DNA of 64,000 bases, taken from Pseudobdellovibrionaceae bacterium (GTDB taxonomy: Bacteria > Bdellovibrionota > Bdellovibrionia > Bdellovibrionales > Bdellovibrionaceae). The translations under genes were made by a program, and so were the position numbers. Positions 45,557 to 54,636 of this stretch are shown piece after piece (positions within the stretch are counted from its first letter, which is position 1; the number at the start of each line of letters is the position of its first letter). The stretch is taken from positions 1-64,000 of the forward strand of contig JABWCN010000013.1 of NCBI GenBank assembly GCA_013359135.1, written 5' to 3'. The notes under the pieces are model-generated. The model was not told the DNA's origin and ran no database searches. It was given only the letters and a program-made list of their open reading frames with translations.

Positions 45557-46756
45557 ATGATGGCAAAACACTTTTTTTTATTGTTTTATTTTATTGCTAC
45601 CCCCATCTCTTTGATTCAAGCTAAATCCATGTCTTGTTTATCTAATTATATTCAGAAATATTCAGAGAAGGAAGCTATAGGGCTTCAAATTTTTGACCAC
45701 CAACTTCAGGCTCTCCAAAAAAATTTAGAACTAATTTCTAAGAAAGTTTCTAACTCTTCTCATTCAGAAGATTCTGAATACCTACTTGCTGAACAAGTAT
45801 TATCTTCCCCTTTAAGAGTACAGTTTTTTAAGCTACAAGCTTTAGCAAGAATGTTCGAAAAAATTTATGATGACGTACCTGAAATCACCTCACTTAAAGA
45901 ACTTTTTAAAAAATTTGAAGATTTGATCGGCAGAGTTGACCTACAGCAAGGCATACATAAATCTGTAAAACCTCTCAATATACCATTATTAAATAAATAT
46001 TTTGAAGATAAAAAAATTGCCGCTATGGCAATGCTACAAGCTGAGTTAGAAAAAACAAAGATGCTAAGTAACCCGAAAGATTTTATCAGAGAAATTGAAA
46101 AAAAACTTTATTCAATAGCTCTCTGGAAGGATATAAACGAAGCTTCATCTAAAGAAGAAAAGCAAAAGTTAGTACATAAAGAATTAAAAAGAATAGCTAA
46201 ACATCTGGCCAAGGAAGCTAAAAAATTAGAGGAAAAAATTGAAGATAAAGAATTTACCCAAAATGATATTGAACTTAATTTTCATGAACTTCGTCGTAAA
46301 TTAAGATGGCTTGTTATTGAAATTCAAAGTCTTAGCGGACTTATTCAATATGAAATGAGTGAAAGTAGAAATCCAAGAATAGAAACTCTTTACAGAAAAA
46401 TGATCATTGAAAATCCAAACTTAGTTGACTCTAGTTTTCTTGATATTAACCCACCTGAAATTGAACACCCCATTTTAATTCCAAAGGTTCCTCTTGCTAT
46501 GATCAGTGAGCTTGTTTCCCAGATTGGCTATAAGAAAGATATAGCAGAAAAACAAATCTATACTCTTGAAGGGCTAAATTTTTTGAGTATGGATGCTCAA
46601 GATATTCAACAGATAATAAATAAACTCAATGAGAAGTTAAAAGTTTCTAAGATCATTGACCACGTAGCTCTTTCAGCTGATTATCAAGAGCTAATTAAAA
46701 CTTCAGAACTACTAACTCAGTTTGCAGAATCAATTGAAAGCTTAAATGATTTATAA
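45557..46756 (+). CDS. Exported coiled-coil protein, function unknown
   Basis: A 399-residue protein with a signal peptide (HFFLLFYFIATPISLIQA). The mature chain is almost entirely helical and charged, with long heptad-like runs (RIAKHLAKEAKKLEEKIEDK and LRWLVIEIQSLSGLIQYEM) and a C-terminal helical pair. There is one Cys. It has no catalytic motif and is probably a periplasmic structural or scaffold protein. GAGGGA precedes the ATG. It stands alone between a hydrolase and a terminator. Confidence 0.6.
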   Translation: MMAKHFFLLFYFIATPISLIQAKSMSCLSNYIQKYSEKEAIGLQIFDHQLQALQKNLELISKKVSNSSHSEDSEYLLAEQVLSSPLRVQFFKLQALARMFEKIYDDVPEITSLKELFKKFEDLIGRVDLQQGIHKSVKPLNIPLLNKYFEDKKIAAMAMLQAELEKTKMLSNPKDFIREIEKKLYSIALWKDINEASSKEEKQKLVHKELKRIAKHLAKEAKKLEEKIEDKEFTQNDIELNFHELRRKLRWLVIEIQSLSGLIQYEMSESRNPRIETLYRKMIIENPNLVDSSFLDINPPEIEHPILIPKVPLAMISELVSQIGYKKDIAEKQIYTLEGLNFLSMDAQDIQQIINKLNEKLKVSKIIDHVALSADYQELIKTSELLTQFAESIESLNDL

Positions 46757-46787
46757 AATACCTGTTTTCGTTGAGACTAGGTGTTTT

Positions 46788-46820
46788 AAAGAGAGAGCTA
46801 AAAAGACTCTCTCTCTCTTT
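46788..46820. terminator. Hairpin between convergent genes
   Basis: AAAGAGAGAG (46788-46797) pairs with CTCTCTCTTT (46811-46820) around a 13-base loop. It lies between the plus-strand gene ending at 46756 and the minus-strand gene ending at 46820. The repeated GA/CT lets the stem register shift. The T-tail is short. Confidence 0.5.
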
Positions 46821-49132
46821 TACCAAGAACAGTCTTCATCGGCTTTAAAATCAAACAAACCTGGCTCTTTACATTGTGCAAGTTTTCCTTCATCTATCAA
46901 TCCAGGATATTCTTGATCAACAATATCTGAAACAAAACTATTTTTTAATTTGTCTATTTCTGGCATTTTTTCTAGAACGAACTCTAAACCAGGGTAGGTC
47001 ACCAAAGTTTTGAACATATTAAAGACACCATTACCTCTTAAAAACATTCTCCACGGAGCTTGAGAACTTGAGACAGGATCAGAGAATGGACTCCCCACAA
47101 CCCCATTCGATTGATGAATCAAATAATAAGTTTCAGTTACCTTTTTATTCATCACTTGCGATTGACAGAAATAAATTAACTCTTTGGGAGAAATCTTCAA
47201 CAGCTCTAATCTTCCCAATGCTGTTGGCAGTAGAGTGCTAATAAAACACTTCTTTACCTTAGCATCGATTTCGAAATTTGCACTTTCTCCTGATAAGGTT
47301 AATGTTTGAGCCGCAGTAACGCTAACAGTCCTTGATTTTGAATTTTGAACACTACGACTCCATAAAGCATCATAACCTAAGCCCCCATTGGCGCTAATCC
47401 CGAAGTTAAGTCCAGCCGAACGTCCTCTATTCCATATATCAGTGTAATCATATTTAGGCTCGTTTGCCGCTACAGTCTCTGTACTGGGCTCTGTAATGGT
47501 TACATTTTTTTTCCCAGTATGGTCAAAACCCAATTTCCCACCAAAGTTTAAACCTAAATTGATACCTAAACCAATAGTTCCTTTTATAGTTGAAGCGTTG
47601 GTTTGAGTTAAAGATTTATTTTTAGCGTAGGCGACATTAACCGTTAATGTGTCTACTTTAAAATAATTAGAAACTAATATTGGAGTTTTAGAGTTCAGCC
47701 CCTCTATAAACTCTCTTTGTGTCAAACTAAAAAATCTCGATGGCTTTTTAATACATTCTTTTTGAATGTAGCTCGGAGCTGCTGATGTTAACATCTGGAG
47801 ACAAAGCTCTGTAACTAACTCTTTGGATAATTTGGCATCATTAAAACTTGAGTTAAGTATATTTTCGTTCCCTGGAATTTTAAATTTGGGCTGTGAAGCT
47901 AAATTAACAACATTTGGAGTTTGAGCTAACCTCTGTAAAGCGGTTGAAGTCGTTGAATTTTTCATTTGCTCTTGTTGATCGTAATTATATAATTCTTTCG
48001 CACTTAAATTAACATAATCAAAAAAAGCCATTTTTGCAGCAGGTAACCCAACAACTTGAGCAGCTATACTGAAGTTTTTAAATGGTATTTCCGGCGATGC
48101 CGATTCTAAAGTTACAATCACATAATTTCTTCCAGGCAATGACGAAATTGTCTTGTAAACCAATGAGGTATAACCAATGATATCGCCTAGTTCAATACGA
48201 GCTTGAAACATAGAACTTGCAATAAGTGACCTTTTAAAAAGGCTAATATCTTTATTAGTAATTGGATCATACTGATCGCTGACCACAGCCAAATAAACGT
48301 TCACTTTTCCAAGAAAAAATGTCTCATTAATAATACCCTCTGACATATTACTTCTCAAAAATGAGATAGGCATTTTAAATTGAAAACGGTGAGCAATTTT
48401 AAGGTTTAGTAAAGAATCCACTTCATACTTGCTGTAATCATGACGATCAAAACTTAAAGTGAACGTTTTCGAAGTTGGAAGAATACTATTAATGTCTTCA
48501 GCAGATTTTCCTGATTGGCTCAATTTAAATGCTTCAACTACTTTAGCATTTACTTTCATCCCAATCACGTTGTCTGAACCTGTATCACTTTGGCTGTAAA
48601 TTTCAGAATACTCTATCGTATTTTCTAAAACAGTTAAATCCTTACCAACTAGATCGGTACGTAAATCACTAATAGTGATTTTTCCACCTTTATCCCATGG
48701 ATATACGGCCATCGGTACAACGACACTCCCTTTATGCCCATCAAGAGCTTCAAAGGTTCTATCTATTTTTAAGTAAGCATCTGCTCCTCTTGGGTCAAAT
48801 GAAATAAATTCTTTCCAATAAATACATCCATAAATGTCTGTTTTTTTAACTAGCTCAATATTTCCTGCTTTAACTTTAAAACTTAAGAACTGAATTGGAG
48901 CATTAAGTGCATTGTCCTTGAAGCAAGCTTTCAAATTATAAGTTTTTTCAGAAGCATAAATGTTGGAGAAATTTCCTACCACAGTAGTTCCATCTGCCTT
49001 AACGGGCAAATCAACATAAAATGTAGAACTTGTAGTTTGATCTGTTAATCTATCACTACTCTTCCCACAAGAAGCTAAAATAAAAGAACAACTAACAATA
49101 AAAGCTAAAATGGTTATTTTAGAATAGATCAT
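46820..49132 (-). CDS. Large lipoprotein, function unknown
   Basis: A 770-residue lipoprotein from the ATG at 49132, where GGAGG lies seven bases upstream; the frame extends 11 codons further but without a site. The lipobox is LASCG. The N-terminal half has beta-sandwich-like strands. The middle is rich in Gly and Leu (GTIGLGINLGLNFGGKLGFD) and resembles a membrane-inserting hairpin or barrel strand pair. The C-terminus has acidic repeats. I recognise no family. It overlaps the porin-like gene by 14 bases, so the two are coupled and may act as an outer-membrane pair. Confidence 0.65.
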   Translation of the reverse strand: MIYSKITILAFIVSCSFILASCGKSSDRLTDQTTSSTFYVDLPVKADGTTVVGNFSNIYASEKTYNLKACFKDNALNAPIQFLSFKVKAGNIELVKKTDIYGCIYWKEFISFDPRGADAYLKIDRTFEALDGHKGSVVVPMAVYPWDKGGKITISDLRTDLVGKDLTVLENTIEYSEIYSQSDTGSDNVIGMKVNAKVVEAFKLSQSGKSAEDINSILPTSKTFTLSFDRHDYSKYEVDSLLNLKIAHRFQFKMPISFLRSNMSEGIINETFFLGKVNVYLAVVSDQYDPITNKDISLFKRSLIASSMFQARIELGDIIGYTSLVYKTISSLPGRNYVIVTLESASPEIPFKNFSIAAQVVGLPAAKMAFFDYVNLSAKELYNYDQQEQMKNSTTSTALQRLAQTPNVVNLASQPKFKIPGNENILNSSFNDAKLSKELVTELCLQMLTSAAPSYIQKECIKKPSRFFSLTQREFIEGLNSKTPILVSNYFKVDTLTVNVAYAKNKSLTQTNASTIKGTIGLGINLGLNFGGKLGFDHTGKKNVTITEPSTETVAANEPKYDYTDIWNRGRSAGLNFGISANGGLGYDALWSRSVQNSKSRTVSVTAAQTLTLSGESANFEIDAKVKKCFISTLLPTALGRLELLKISPKELIYFCQSQVMNKKVTETYYLIHQSNGVVGSPFSDPVSSSQAPWRMFLRGNGVFNMFKTLVTYPGLEFVLEKMPEIDKLKNSFVSDIVDQEYPGLIDEGKLAQCKEPGLFDFKADEDCSW

Positions 49133-50303
49133 ATTTTGCCTCCAGTAAGATATTATAAATTGCACGATTGGCTAGGTAAGGATTTATTTCTTTTTCTTTT
49201 AGATCAACATACATGGTTCTTAGTGCCAGCTTTTCTTTTTTTAACTCTACATCAAATCCCAATTTTTGACCTTTTCTGTTTTGGTATCTACTGGTGATCA
49301 AAGAATAAGTAGCTGGAGTGACATCTGCCTGATAATCAAATTGAGAATAAAAAGCTTTAAATACGTAATTTCCCAAAGTCAGCTTCCCATGAACTCCAAC
49401 CTGTTTTCCTTTATTGTAGCCCTCAGGAGCCTGATCATTAACAATTGAACTTCCCCTAACTCCAATCTCAACTGATCCCAATTCCTGATTAAGACTAGCG
49501 GCCGTTTCAGTTCCCATAAATCCAATCTTATATCTAAAGGCTTTTCCTAGGCCTTCAAAAGACTCTAGAGAATTTCCCAGCAATGAAGATTCTGTTGCTA
49601 CATTCGTAGATAAATTTTCAAACTGAAATCTTGTTGCAGCGACTTTGATCTCTGTACCAGTTGTTTGAGATTTAAACTTACCACTTATTGTCTCAGAAAA
49701 GAAATAAGCAGTTGAACCATCATCATACAAATTCTTAGAGACACTTCCTGACGACGGAACAGACTGATAAGCACTAAGTGTAATATTAGATTCTTTAGCT
49801 CCAACTTGCCATTCTTCCTGAGCACCAAGAAATGTCATACTTGACATGATGGAGGATATCGGATTTATGGTTGTCTCTAAGGCGCCGACTCTAAAAAAAA
49901 CATTCTCGTGAAAATTAACTTTAGCAAAAGCTTCTGTAAGAAGAATGGAACTTGGTGCCTTACCCTCTTCACTCCAAAAATTACTAGTATTTCCAGTTCC
50001 AATCAATGCTGCAAACTCTAAACCTAAAGTGAGATAATCATTATAACTAGCTTCAAACTCTGGATTGATAACTGAAACACCTTGCTTGTTTTTTAAAAAA
50101 GCATCTTCGACCTGACGACCGTACACAGCTAAAGTCAATTTGCCTTTTGGGACAAAAGAACGATTCGTGTTTTCTGTAGTTGGTAAATTAATAGATAGAT
50201 TCTGATTTGACTGCTGGGCTCTGAGTACTGTGGCAGATGTCATCAGTAGAAGAACCATCAATTTTTTTAACGATTTGAGATTGGAAAAAAAGTGTATGCT
50301 CAA
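49119..50303 (-). CDS. Predicted outer-membrane beta-barrel (porin-like)
   Basis: A 394-residue protein with a signal peptide (MVLLLMTSATVLRAQQ). The mature chain is rich in amphipathic strands with Gly and aromatic residues (EFAALIGTGN, YVFKAFYSQFDY) and ends in Phe (LEAKYDLF), matching a 16-strand-size barrel. The start is uncertain. TTG at 50303 has a GGGGAG very close to it; ATG at residue 16 has none. It is followed by the coupled lipoprotein gene. No named porin family is recognised. Confidence 0.7.
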   Translation of the reverse strand: MSIHFFSNLKSLKKLMVLLLMTSATVLRAQQSNQNLSINLPTTENTNRSFVPKGKLTLAVYGRQVEDAFLKNKQGVSVINPEFEASYNDYLTLGLEFAALIGTGNTSNFWSEEGKAPSSILLTEAFAKVNFHENVFFRVGALETTINPISSIMSSMTFLGAQEEWQVGAKESNITLSAYQSVPSSGSVSKNLYDDGSTAYFFSETISGKFKSQTTGTEIKVAATRFQFENLSTNVATESSLLGNSLESFEGLGKAFRYKIGFMGTETAASLNQELGSVEIGVRGSSIVNDQAPEGYNKGKQVGVHGKLTLGNYVFKAFYSQFDYQADVTPATYSLITSRYQNRKGQKLGFDVELKKEKLALRTMYVDLKEKEINPYLANRAIYNILLEAKYDLF

Positions 50304-50409
50304 GTCTCCCCCCTAGCTGGAAACCTTTATACACGAGACCTTCAATATTTGTAGTCATTTTTTCTAAAAACTGAACAATTTTTATGAAGCCAATTTGTCT
50401 CTAGAATTG

Positions 50410-51552
50410 TTAGTTTTGTATTAAGATTTTGTCAGTAGCAACATAGCAATACTCTTTAGTCAGAGCTCTTTTGGCTCCATGCACTAGTCCTGTTGAGTTA
50501 ATAATAGTTTGCTTTCTAGATCTGACGTCACTTTGCCACTGGGCAAGAACATCTTTAATTCTAATTTCTAATATTTTTTCTAAGCGCTGCGTCTCAGTGG
50601 TCTTAGGATTTGCTTTTATAAAAGCAGTGTAGTCTGTAAGCACTTTTTTCTTAAAACCACCATTTTGGGTTACAAAATCATACATCAACAAAAAACTTCT
50701 AACTTCTGTTAATCCAAAGGCTTTAAAATATTGTAAGGCTCGGGCATAAATTGCTAATGAATGTTTAACCTGAATACTGATATATTCCTTATCAGTCGCT
50801 AAGGTATTTAATTCTTTAGCCCAATCTGTTCTAAATGTTTTTCCTTTATCAATAAAAAGTTCATCTAAAGCCCAGCTTACAGAACGTTTGTTAATCACTG
50901 TTGATCCTTTATTGATGGAATAATCAACAGCTAAAGAATTTAACTGAGTTTCATTATTATCTAGTTCTGAAATTATTTGATAGTCATTTTTAAAAAGTTC
51001 ATTACTATCACTTTGAACTAATGAATTAGACAAATCCAAATGCCACTGCTGTAACATTTGAACTAACAAATTATATTTATTTCGATCAAAGACCACTTTA
51101 CCTATAGCTACAGAGGTCATTGCCTCCATCAACATTGGCTGCAGTGATCCCATTCCTAAGTTTTGTTGCATTAATCCCAGACTGATCCCCATACCATCAA
51201 AATTATTACTTAAATTTGCCCATCCTTTAGCTCCCTCGAAGCTTCCTGTTATATTCATTGCTAATGCTAAATAGTTTTTTTCATTATTAGAAAGCGTATC
51301 TGGCCAAGAAATTCCTTGAAAATTAAGTTGGCTACAAATTTTCAAAATAGGTGAAACTACAACTGGTACTTCGCCTGGTTTAGGAATTGGATCTGGACTT
51401 GGAGTCACAGCAACATCTGGTTCCGTTGGGTTAGTGCTTGGAGCTTCTGTTTTTTGAACAGGTTGCTCCATATCACTTACCGTCTTAAAATTACCCTTGT
51501 TACATCCAAAAAAATAACAACAACTCAGAAATACTAGCAGTTTTTTTTTCAT
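50410..51552 (-). CDS. Lipoprotein with lysozyme-like domain
   Basis: A 380-residue lipoprotein (lipobox YFFGC). A Pro/Thr-rich linker (about 25-70) leads to a domain beginning LNFQGISWPDTL. ITGSFEGAKGWANLSNNFDG, then MGISLGLMQQNLG, resembles lysozyme-like fold proteins in which a Glu near the start of this block (Glu106) is catalytic. It may cut peptidoglycan glycan strands, but the evidence is a motif impression. It sits 50 bases downstream of the gene for a small secreted protein and near a second lysozyme-like gene at 51992. Confidence 0.6.
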   Translation of the reverse strand: MKKKLLVFLSCCYFFGCNKGNFKTVSDMEQPVQKTEAPSTNPTEPDVAVTPSPDPIPKPGEVPVVVSPILKICSQLNFQGISWPDTLSNNEKNYLALAMNITGSFEGAKGWANLSNNFDGMGISLGLMQQNLGMGSLQPMLMEAMTSVAIGKVVFDRNKYNLLVQMLQQWHLDLSNSLVQSDSNELFKNDYQIISELDNNETQLNSLAVDYSINKGSTVINKRSVSWALDELFIDKGKTFRTDWAKELNTLATDKEYISIQVKHSLAIYARALQYFKAFGLTEVRSFLLMYDFVTQNGGFKKKVLTDYTAFIKANPKTTETQRLEKILEIRIKDVLAQWQSDVRSRKQTIINSTGLVHGAKRALTKEYCYVATDKILIQN

Positions 51553-51602
51553 AGGAATCCCCTACCTAAATTGGACCCATCAAGAGAATAAAAAAGTTAA
51601 TT

Positions 51603-52004
51603 TTAGGGTCCAGAATTACAAATATTTTCAACTATTTTTTTTAGTTCTTTTTTTTCTTTAATGAAGGAATTGACAAAACTTGACTCTAAACTGACTTGAG
51701 CATTCTCACAGCGTGATGTGAAATCTTCCTCTTTATCCCCAAGTGGTTCATACACACTTTGGATGAGTGATAGGAAATCACAGAAAGCTTGATTTTTATC
51801 ACATTCACCATCCAAATCATGTTCCATTTTTTTTAAGTCTTCTAAAGTGACAGTTTTCTGTTTTGACAAAGACTCAAGATGTTTTTTGTATATTAAAAGA
51901 GTATCTGCTTTTTTTCCCGCTCTCGCAGATGCAGCTGAAGTCAAATGACTAACGAAAAGCAGTAATGAAAAAAAAATAATGTTGATTTTTTTTATATTTG
52001 ACAT
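51603..52004 (-). CDS. Small secreted protein between two lysozyme-like genes
   Basis: A 133-residue protein with a signal peptide (IIFFSLLLFVSHLTSAASA). The mature chain is helical and charged, with four Cys (GECDKNQAFCDF, RCENAQ, ICNSG) that could make two disulfides. It overlaps the upstream lysozyme-like gene by 13 bases, so it is translationally coupled. Its size, disulfides and position suggest an inhibitor, immunity or chaperone-like partner for the neighbouring enzymes. That is inference only. Confidence 0.6.
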   Translation of the reverse strand: MSNIKKINIIFFSLLLFVSHLTSAASARAGKKADTLLIYKKHLESLSKQKTVTLEDLKKMEHDLDGECDKNQAFCDFLSLIQSVYEPLGDKEEDFTSRCENAQVSLESSFVNSFIKEKKELKKIVENICNSGP

Positions 52005-53044
52005 TTTCCACCAGACAGTTTTTTTGCACTTTGCAATCTTTTTTTGTTAGCAACTAGATAACTTTTACGATTAATAGCTGCTTTCATTTCCTGTAAAGAC
52101 CGACTACTAGAAATAATTTGTTTTAAGGCTGATCTCATCCCAAAAGGCCCAGAATTACTGTAGGCTAATAAACTGACCTGATCTAAAAATTCATCGTCAA
52201 TAGTAAGTTTAGGCCACTTTTTCTTAAGATAATTAGCATTCAATGATTTAATATATGCAAAGTATCCCAGTGAATAAACCATAGATCTTGGAACTCCTCT
52301 ATTCAAAGAAGTCCATTCACATATATGATTTTTTATATCAGTACCTTTACTCCTTAAACTTGATGAACGATTAATTTTAACCGACTCATCCTCCTTGATA
52401 ATATTACCAAACGTCTGACAGCTGGTGTCAGTTGATTTAGTTATCGCCCTAAGAAATTTTCTGGCACTTCCTTGATTAACTTCTTTAATAGCAATCGAAG
52501 TCATCTGACCTATACCAACTCCACCAACATGGTTTGAAGTAAAATTAAATCCACTTTCGGCATTAATCTTTGAAAAGAAAGTACTTGCACTTAGAGGAAT
52601 AGTTTTTCCGCCAACATTCAAGCTATTAAAACAATTCAAAACTTTAGAACTTAAAAAAGAGGTATAATTAACAACTTCTTGAGTGACGCAAGGACCAGAC
52701 CTATCTCCATTAAAAACACCAGCCAATTTATTGTCCCGACAGTAGGAATTTGCTCCCCCTACTTTCCTAAGTAAGGCGCCCTGAATACATTCCTTTGGTA
52801 TCGCTGGAGTTTGAATTTTCAGATCGTATTTTCCTGTTGATACAACAGAGCACTGGGTACAACCTAACTGACCTGTTGTTGACTTTACCCCATAGGCATA
52901 TCTAAATTCCTCAATTAACTTGTCTGAAGAACTCAGAAGCTCATTATGAAAGCTTTGATTAGAGAATTTTCCCTTCAAACAAACTGGGACTTCTGCATAG
53001 CTAATAATGGTGATTATAAAAAATGAAAAAACTTTTTTAAACAT
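51992..53044 (-). CDS. Exported lytic-transglycosylase/lysozyme-like protein
   Basis: A 350-residue exported protein (short signal peptide, VFSFFIITIISYA). The central block FSKINAESGFNFTSNHVGGV, then GIGQMTSIAIKEV, matches the SLT lysozyme fold, with Glu163 the expected catalytic residue and the following Gln-Met in the usual place. Many Cys (CTQCSVV, SYCRDN, FGNIIK region) suggest disulfides. It likely cleaves peptidoglycan. The coupled small secreted protein follows. Confidence 0.75.
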   Translation of the reverse strand: MFKKVFSFFIITIISYAEVPVCLKGKFSNQSFHNELLSSSDKLIEEFRYAYGVKSTTGQLGCTQCSVVSTGKYDLKIQTPAIPKECIQGALLRKVGGANSYCRDNKLAGVFNGDRSGPCVTQEVVNYTSFLSSKVLNCFNSLNVGGKTIPLSASTFFSKINAESGFNFTSNHVGGVGIGQMTSIAIKEVNQGSARKFLRAITKSTDTSCQTFGNIIKEDESVKINRSSSLRSKGTDIKNHICEWTSLNRGVPRSMVYSLGYFAYIKSLNANYLKKKWPKLTIDDEFLDQVSLLAYSNSGPFGMRSALKQIISSSRSLQEMKAAINRKSYLVANKKRLQSAKKLSGGKCQI

Positions 53045-53166
53045 CTACAACATTATCGCTCTATAAGCAGAATTCAGGAGTCTAGTTTCAATTATGCTAA
53101 ACACTGTTAGGCCCATAGTCCTCAAAAAGCTTGGCTAAAGGTCCATGTTTATGCCAAGATGTTACC

Positions 53167-53946
53167 ATGATTTTAATAAGACTATTTTTAATCTCTATTT
53201 TATTGTTATGTTCTTGCACTAGCTACTTTAAAAGAAAAGATTGTGAAGCTACAAATTGGTTTGAACATGGCTATCAAATAGCAATGTCTGGAAAAAGACT
53301 TAATAGCGATAATTTTCTTCTTGAGTGTAAACGTGTAGATGCTGAAATCAGCGAGTCACAATTAGATTTAGGTTTCAAATCAGGTATGACTAATTACTGT
53401 AAGCCAGAAATGGTTTATGCTACTGGAAAAAAAGGATTATTTTTTAATAACGAATTTTGTGACCCTTCCATGATAAAAGTTCTTGAAGTTAAGCATGCCC
53501 AAGGAGTAATAATATTTTGCTCACCACAAAATGCATTTATTTTTGGTGCTTCAGGAGGAATATACAATCAAATTTGCCCTAAAGAGATAGAATCTAATTT
53601 CCTTATCGAGTTTAAAAAAGGGAAGAAAAAATTTCTTGAGCAAAGTATTCAAGAAAATGAAAAAAGAATCTTATCATTAAATCAAGAAGAACTTAAATTT
53701 CAACAGATGAGACAAACCAAAGAATTTGAACTTCGTTCTGCAGAAAGTCTTTATTTGTTACGCCCTAAAAACGCCATACAGAAAGCAGGCGAAGCAGCTC
53801 CACTTAGCCCAGAAGAAATCAGACTTAATGATTTAAAACACGAAGTTAATAGAATAAATGACCAGCTAAACTCAGTTAACTCTCAAAGAAAATCTCTTCA
53901 AGAAGAAATTTTCCGCTGGAAAAAAGAAATAATCACCCTAGAATAA
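53167..53946 (+). CDS. DUF2799-like lipoprotein with coiled-coil tail
   Basis: A 259-residue lipoprotein (LLLCSCTSY lipobox; ATG at 53167, with an in-frame TTG 12 codons earlier rejected). The mature N-terminal half carries the repeated Cys/Gly/Tyr pattern of DUF2799 (EATNWFEHGYQIAMSGKRL, LGFKSGMTNYCKPEMVYATG, CSPQNAFIFGASGGIYN). The C-terminal half is a charged coiled coil (LKHEVNRINDQLNSVNSQRK). DUF2799 proteins are lipoproteins of unknown role in Gram-negatives. It is convergent with the response regulator gene. Confidence 0.78.
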   Translation: MILIRLFLISILLLCSCTSYFKRKDCEATNWFEHGYQIAMSGKRLNSDNFLLECKRVDAEISESQLDLGFKSGMTNYCKPEMVYATGKKGLFFNNEFCDPSMIKVLEVKHAQGVIIFCSPQNAFIFGASGGIYNQICPKEIESNFLIEFKKGKKKFLEQSIQENEKRILSLNQEELKFQQMRQTKEFELRSAESLYLLRPKNAIQKAGEAAPLSPEEIRLNDLKHEVNRINDQLNSVNSQRKSLQEEIFRWKKEIITLE

Positions 53947-53958
53947 CTATTTTGATCT

Positions 53959-54459
53959 CTACTGAGCACGACTTTTAATGTAGTTAGCAACTTGAATAAT
54001 ACCAACTGCTTTCTTCTGACTTTCAACTATAGTCTTATCAGCCGCAGCGCCCTCTTTACTGGCTTGCAATTTTTCCAACTCTCTTTTTTCTTTAACAAAA
54101 TCCATGGTTCGTGAAACCACACTGATAAAATAATCTATATCAAAAGGTTTCTCTATAAATTCAACTGCCCCTAATCGAATCGCACTTAAAAGATTTTCTT
54201 TATTTCCATTCCCAGTTATAAAAATGATTGGAGTATGTACACCCTTCATTCTGAGCTTTCTAAGAAAATCGTCACCTTTGAGTCTTGGCATCATAATATC
54301 AGAAATAATAAGGTCAAAATCCTTATTAGAAACAAGGTCCAACGCTTCTTCCCCATTTTGTGCTTTACTCACATTATCAAACATCTCTGATAGAGCTTCT
54401 GATAAACCTTCTACAATATCCGCTTCATCATCTATTATTAGGGCCGAACCGTACTTCAT
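53959..54459 (-). CDS. Response regulator, receiver domain only
   Basis: A 166-residue single-domain response regulator. The acidic pocket is Asp10-Asp11, the phosphoacceptor is Asp54 (IISDIMMP), with Thr82 and Lys104 conserved. The C-terminal extension (about 120-166) is a short helical tail with no DNA-binding domain, so it likely signals through protein contact. GGAGG precedes the ATG. No histidine kinase is nearby. Confidence 0.92.
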   Translation of the reverse strand: MKYGSALIIDDEADIVEGLSEALSEMFDNVSKAQNGEEALDLVSNKDFDLIISDIMMPRLKGDDFLRKLRMKGVHTPIIFITGNGNKENLLSAIRLGAVEFIEKPFDIDYFISVVSRTMDFVKEKRELEKLQASKEGAAADKTIVESQKKAVGIIQVANYIKSRAQ

Positions 54460-54636
54460 AGTACCTCCATACCTTTATCTTTCGGAAAGAAATCAGTAGT
54501 ATTAAATTAAAAGACTTTAACAAATCTTTTTTTAATATTTATATCTCAGAGTGAAACGCTTTTCTCAGTGTTAATTAATTCCTTATTTCAGACTGATTCA
54601 GTCATTCGATTTTAATTTTTATTTTCTTACAACAGA

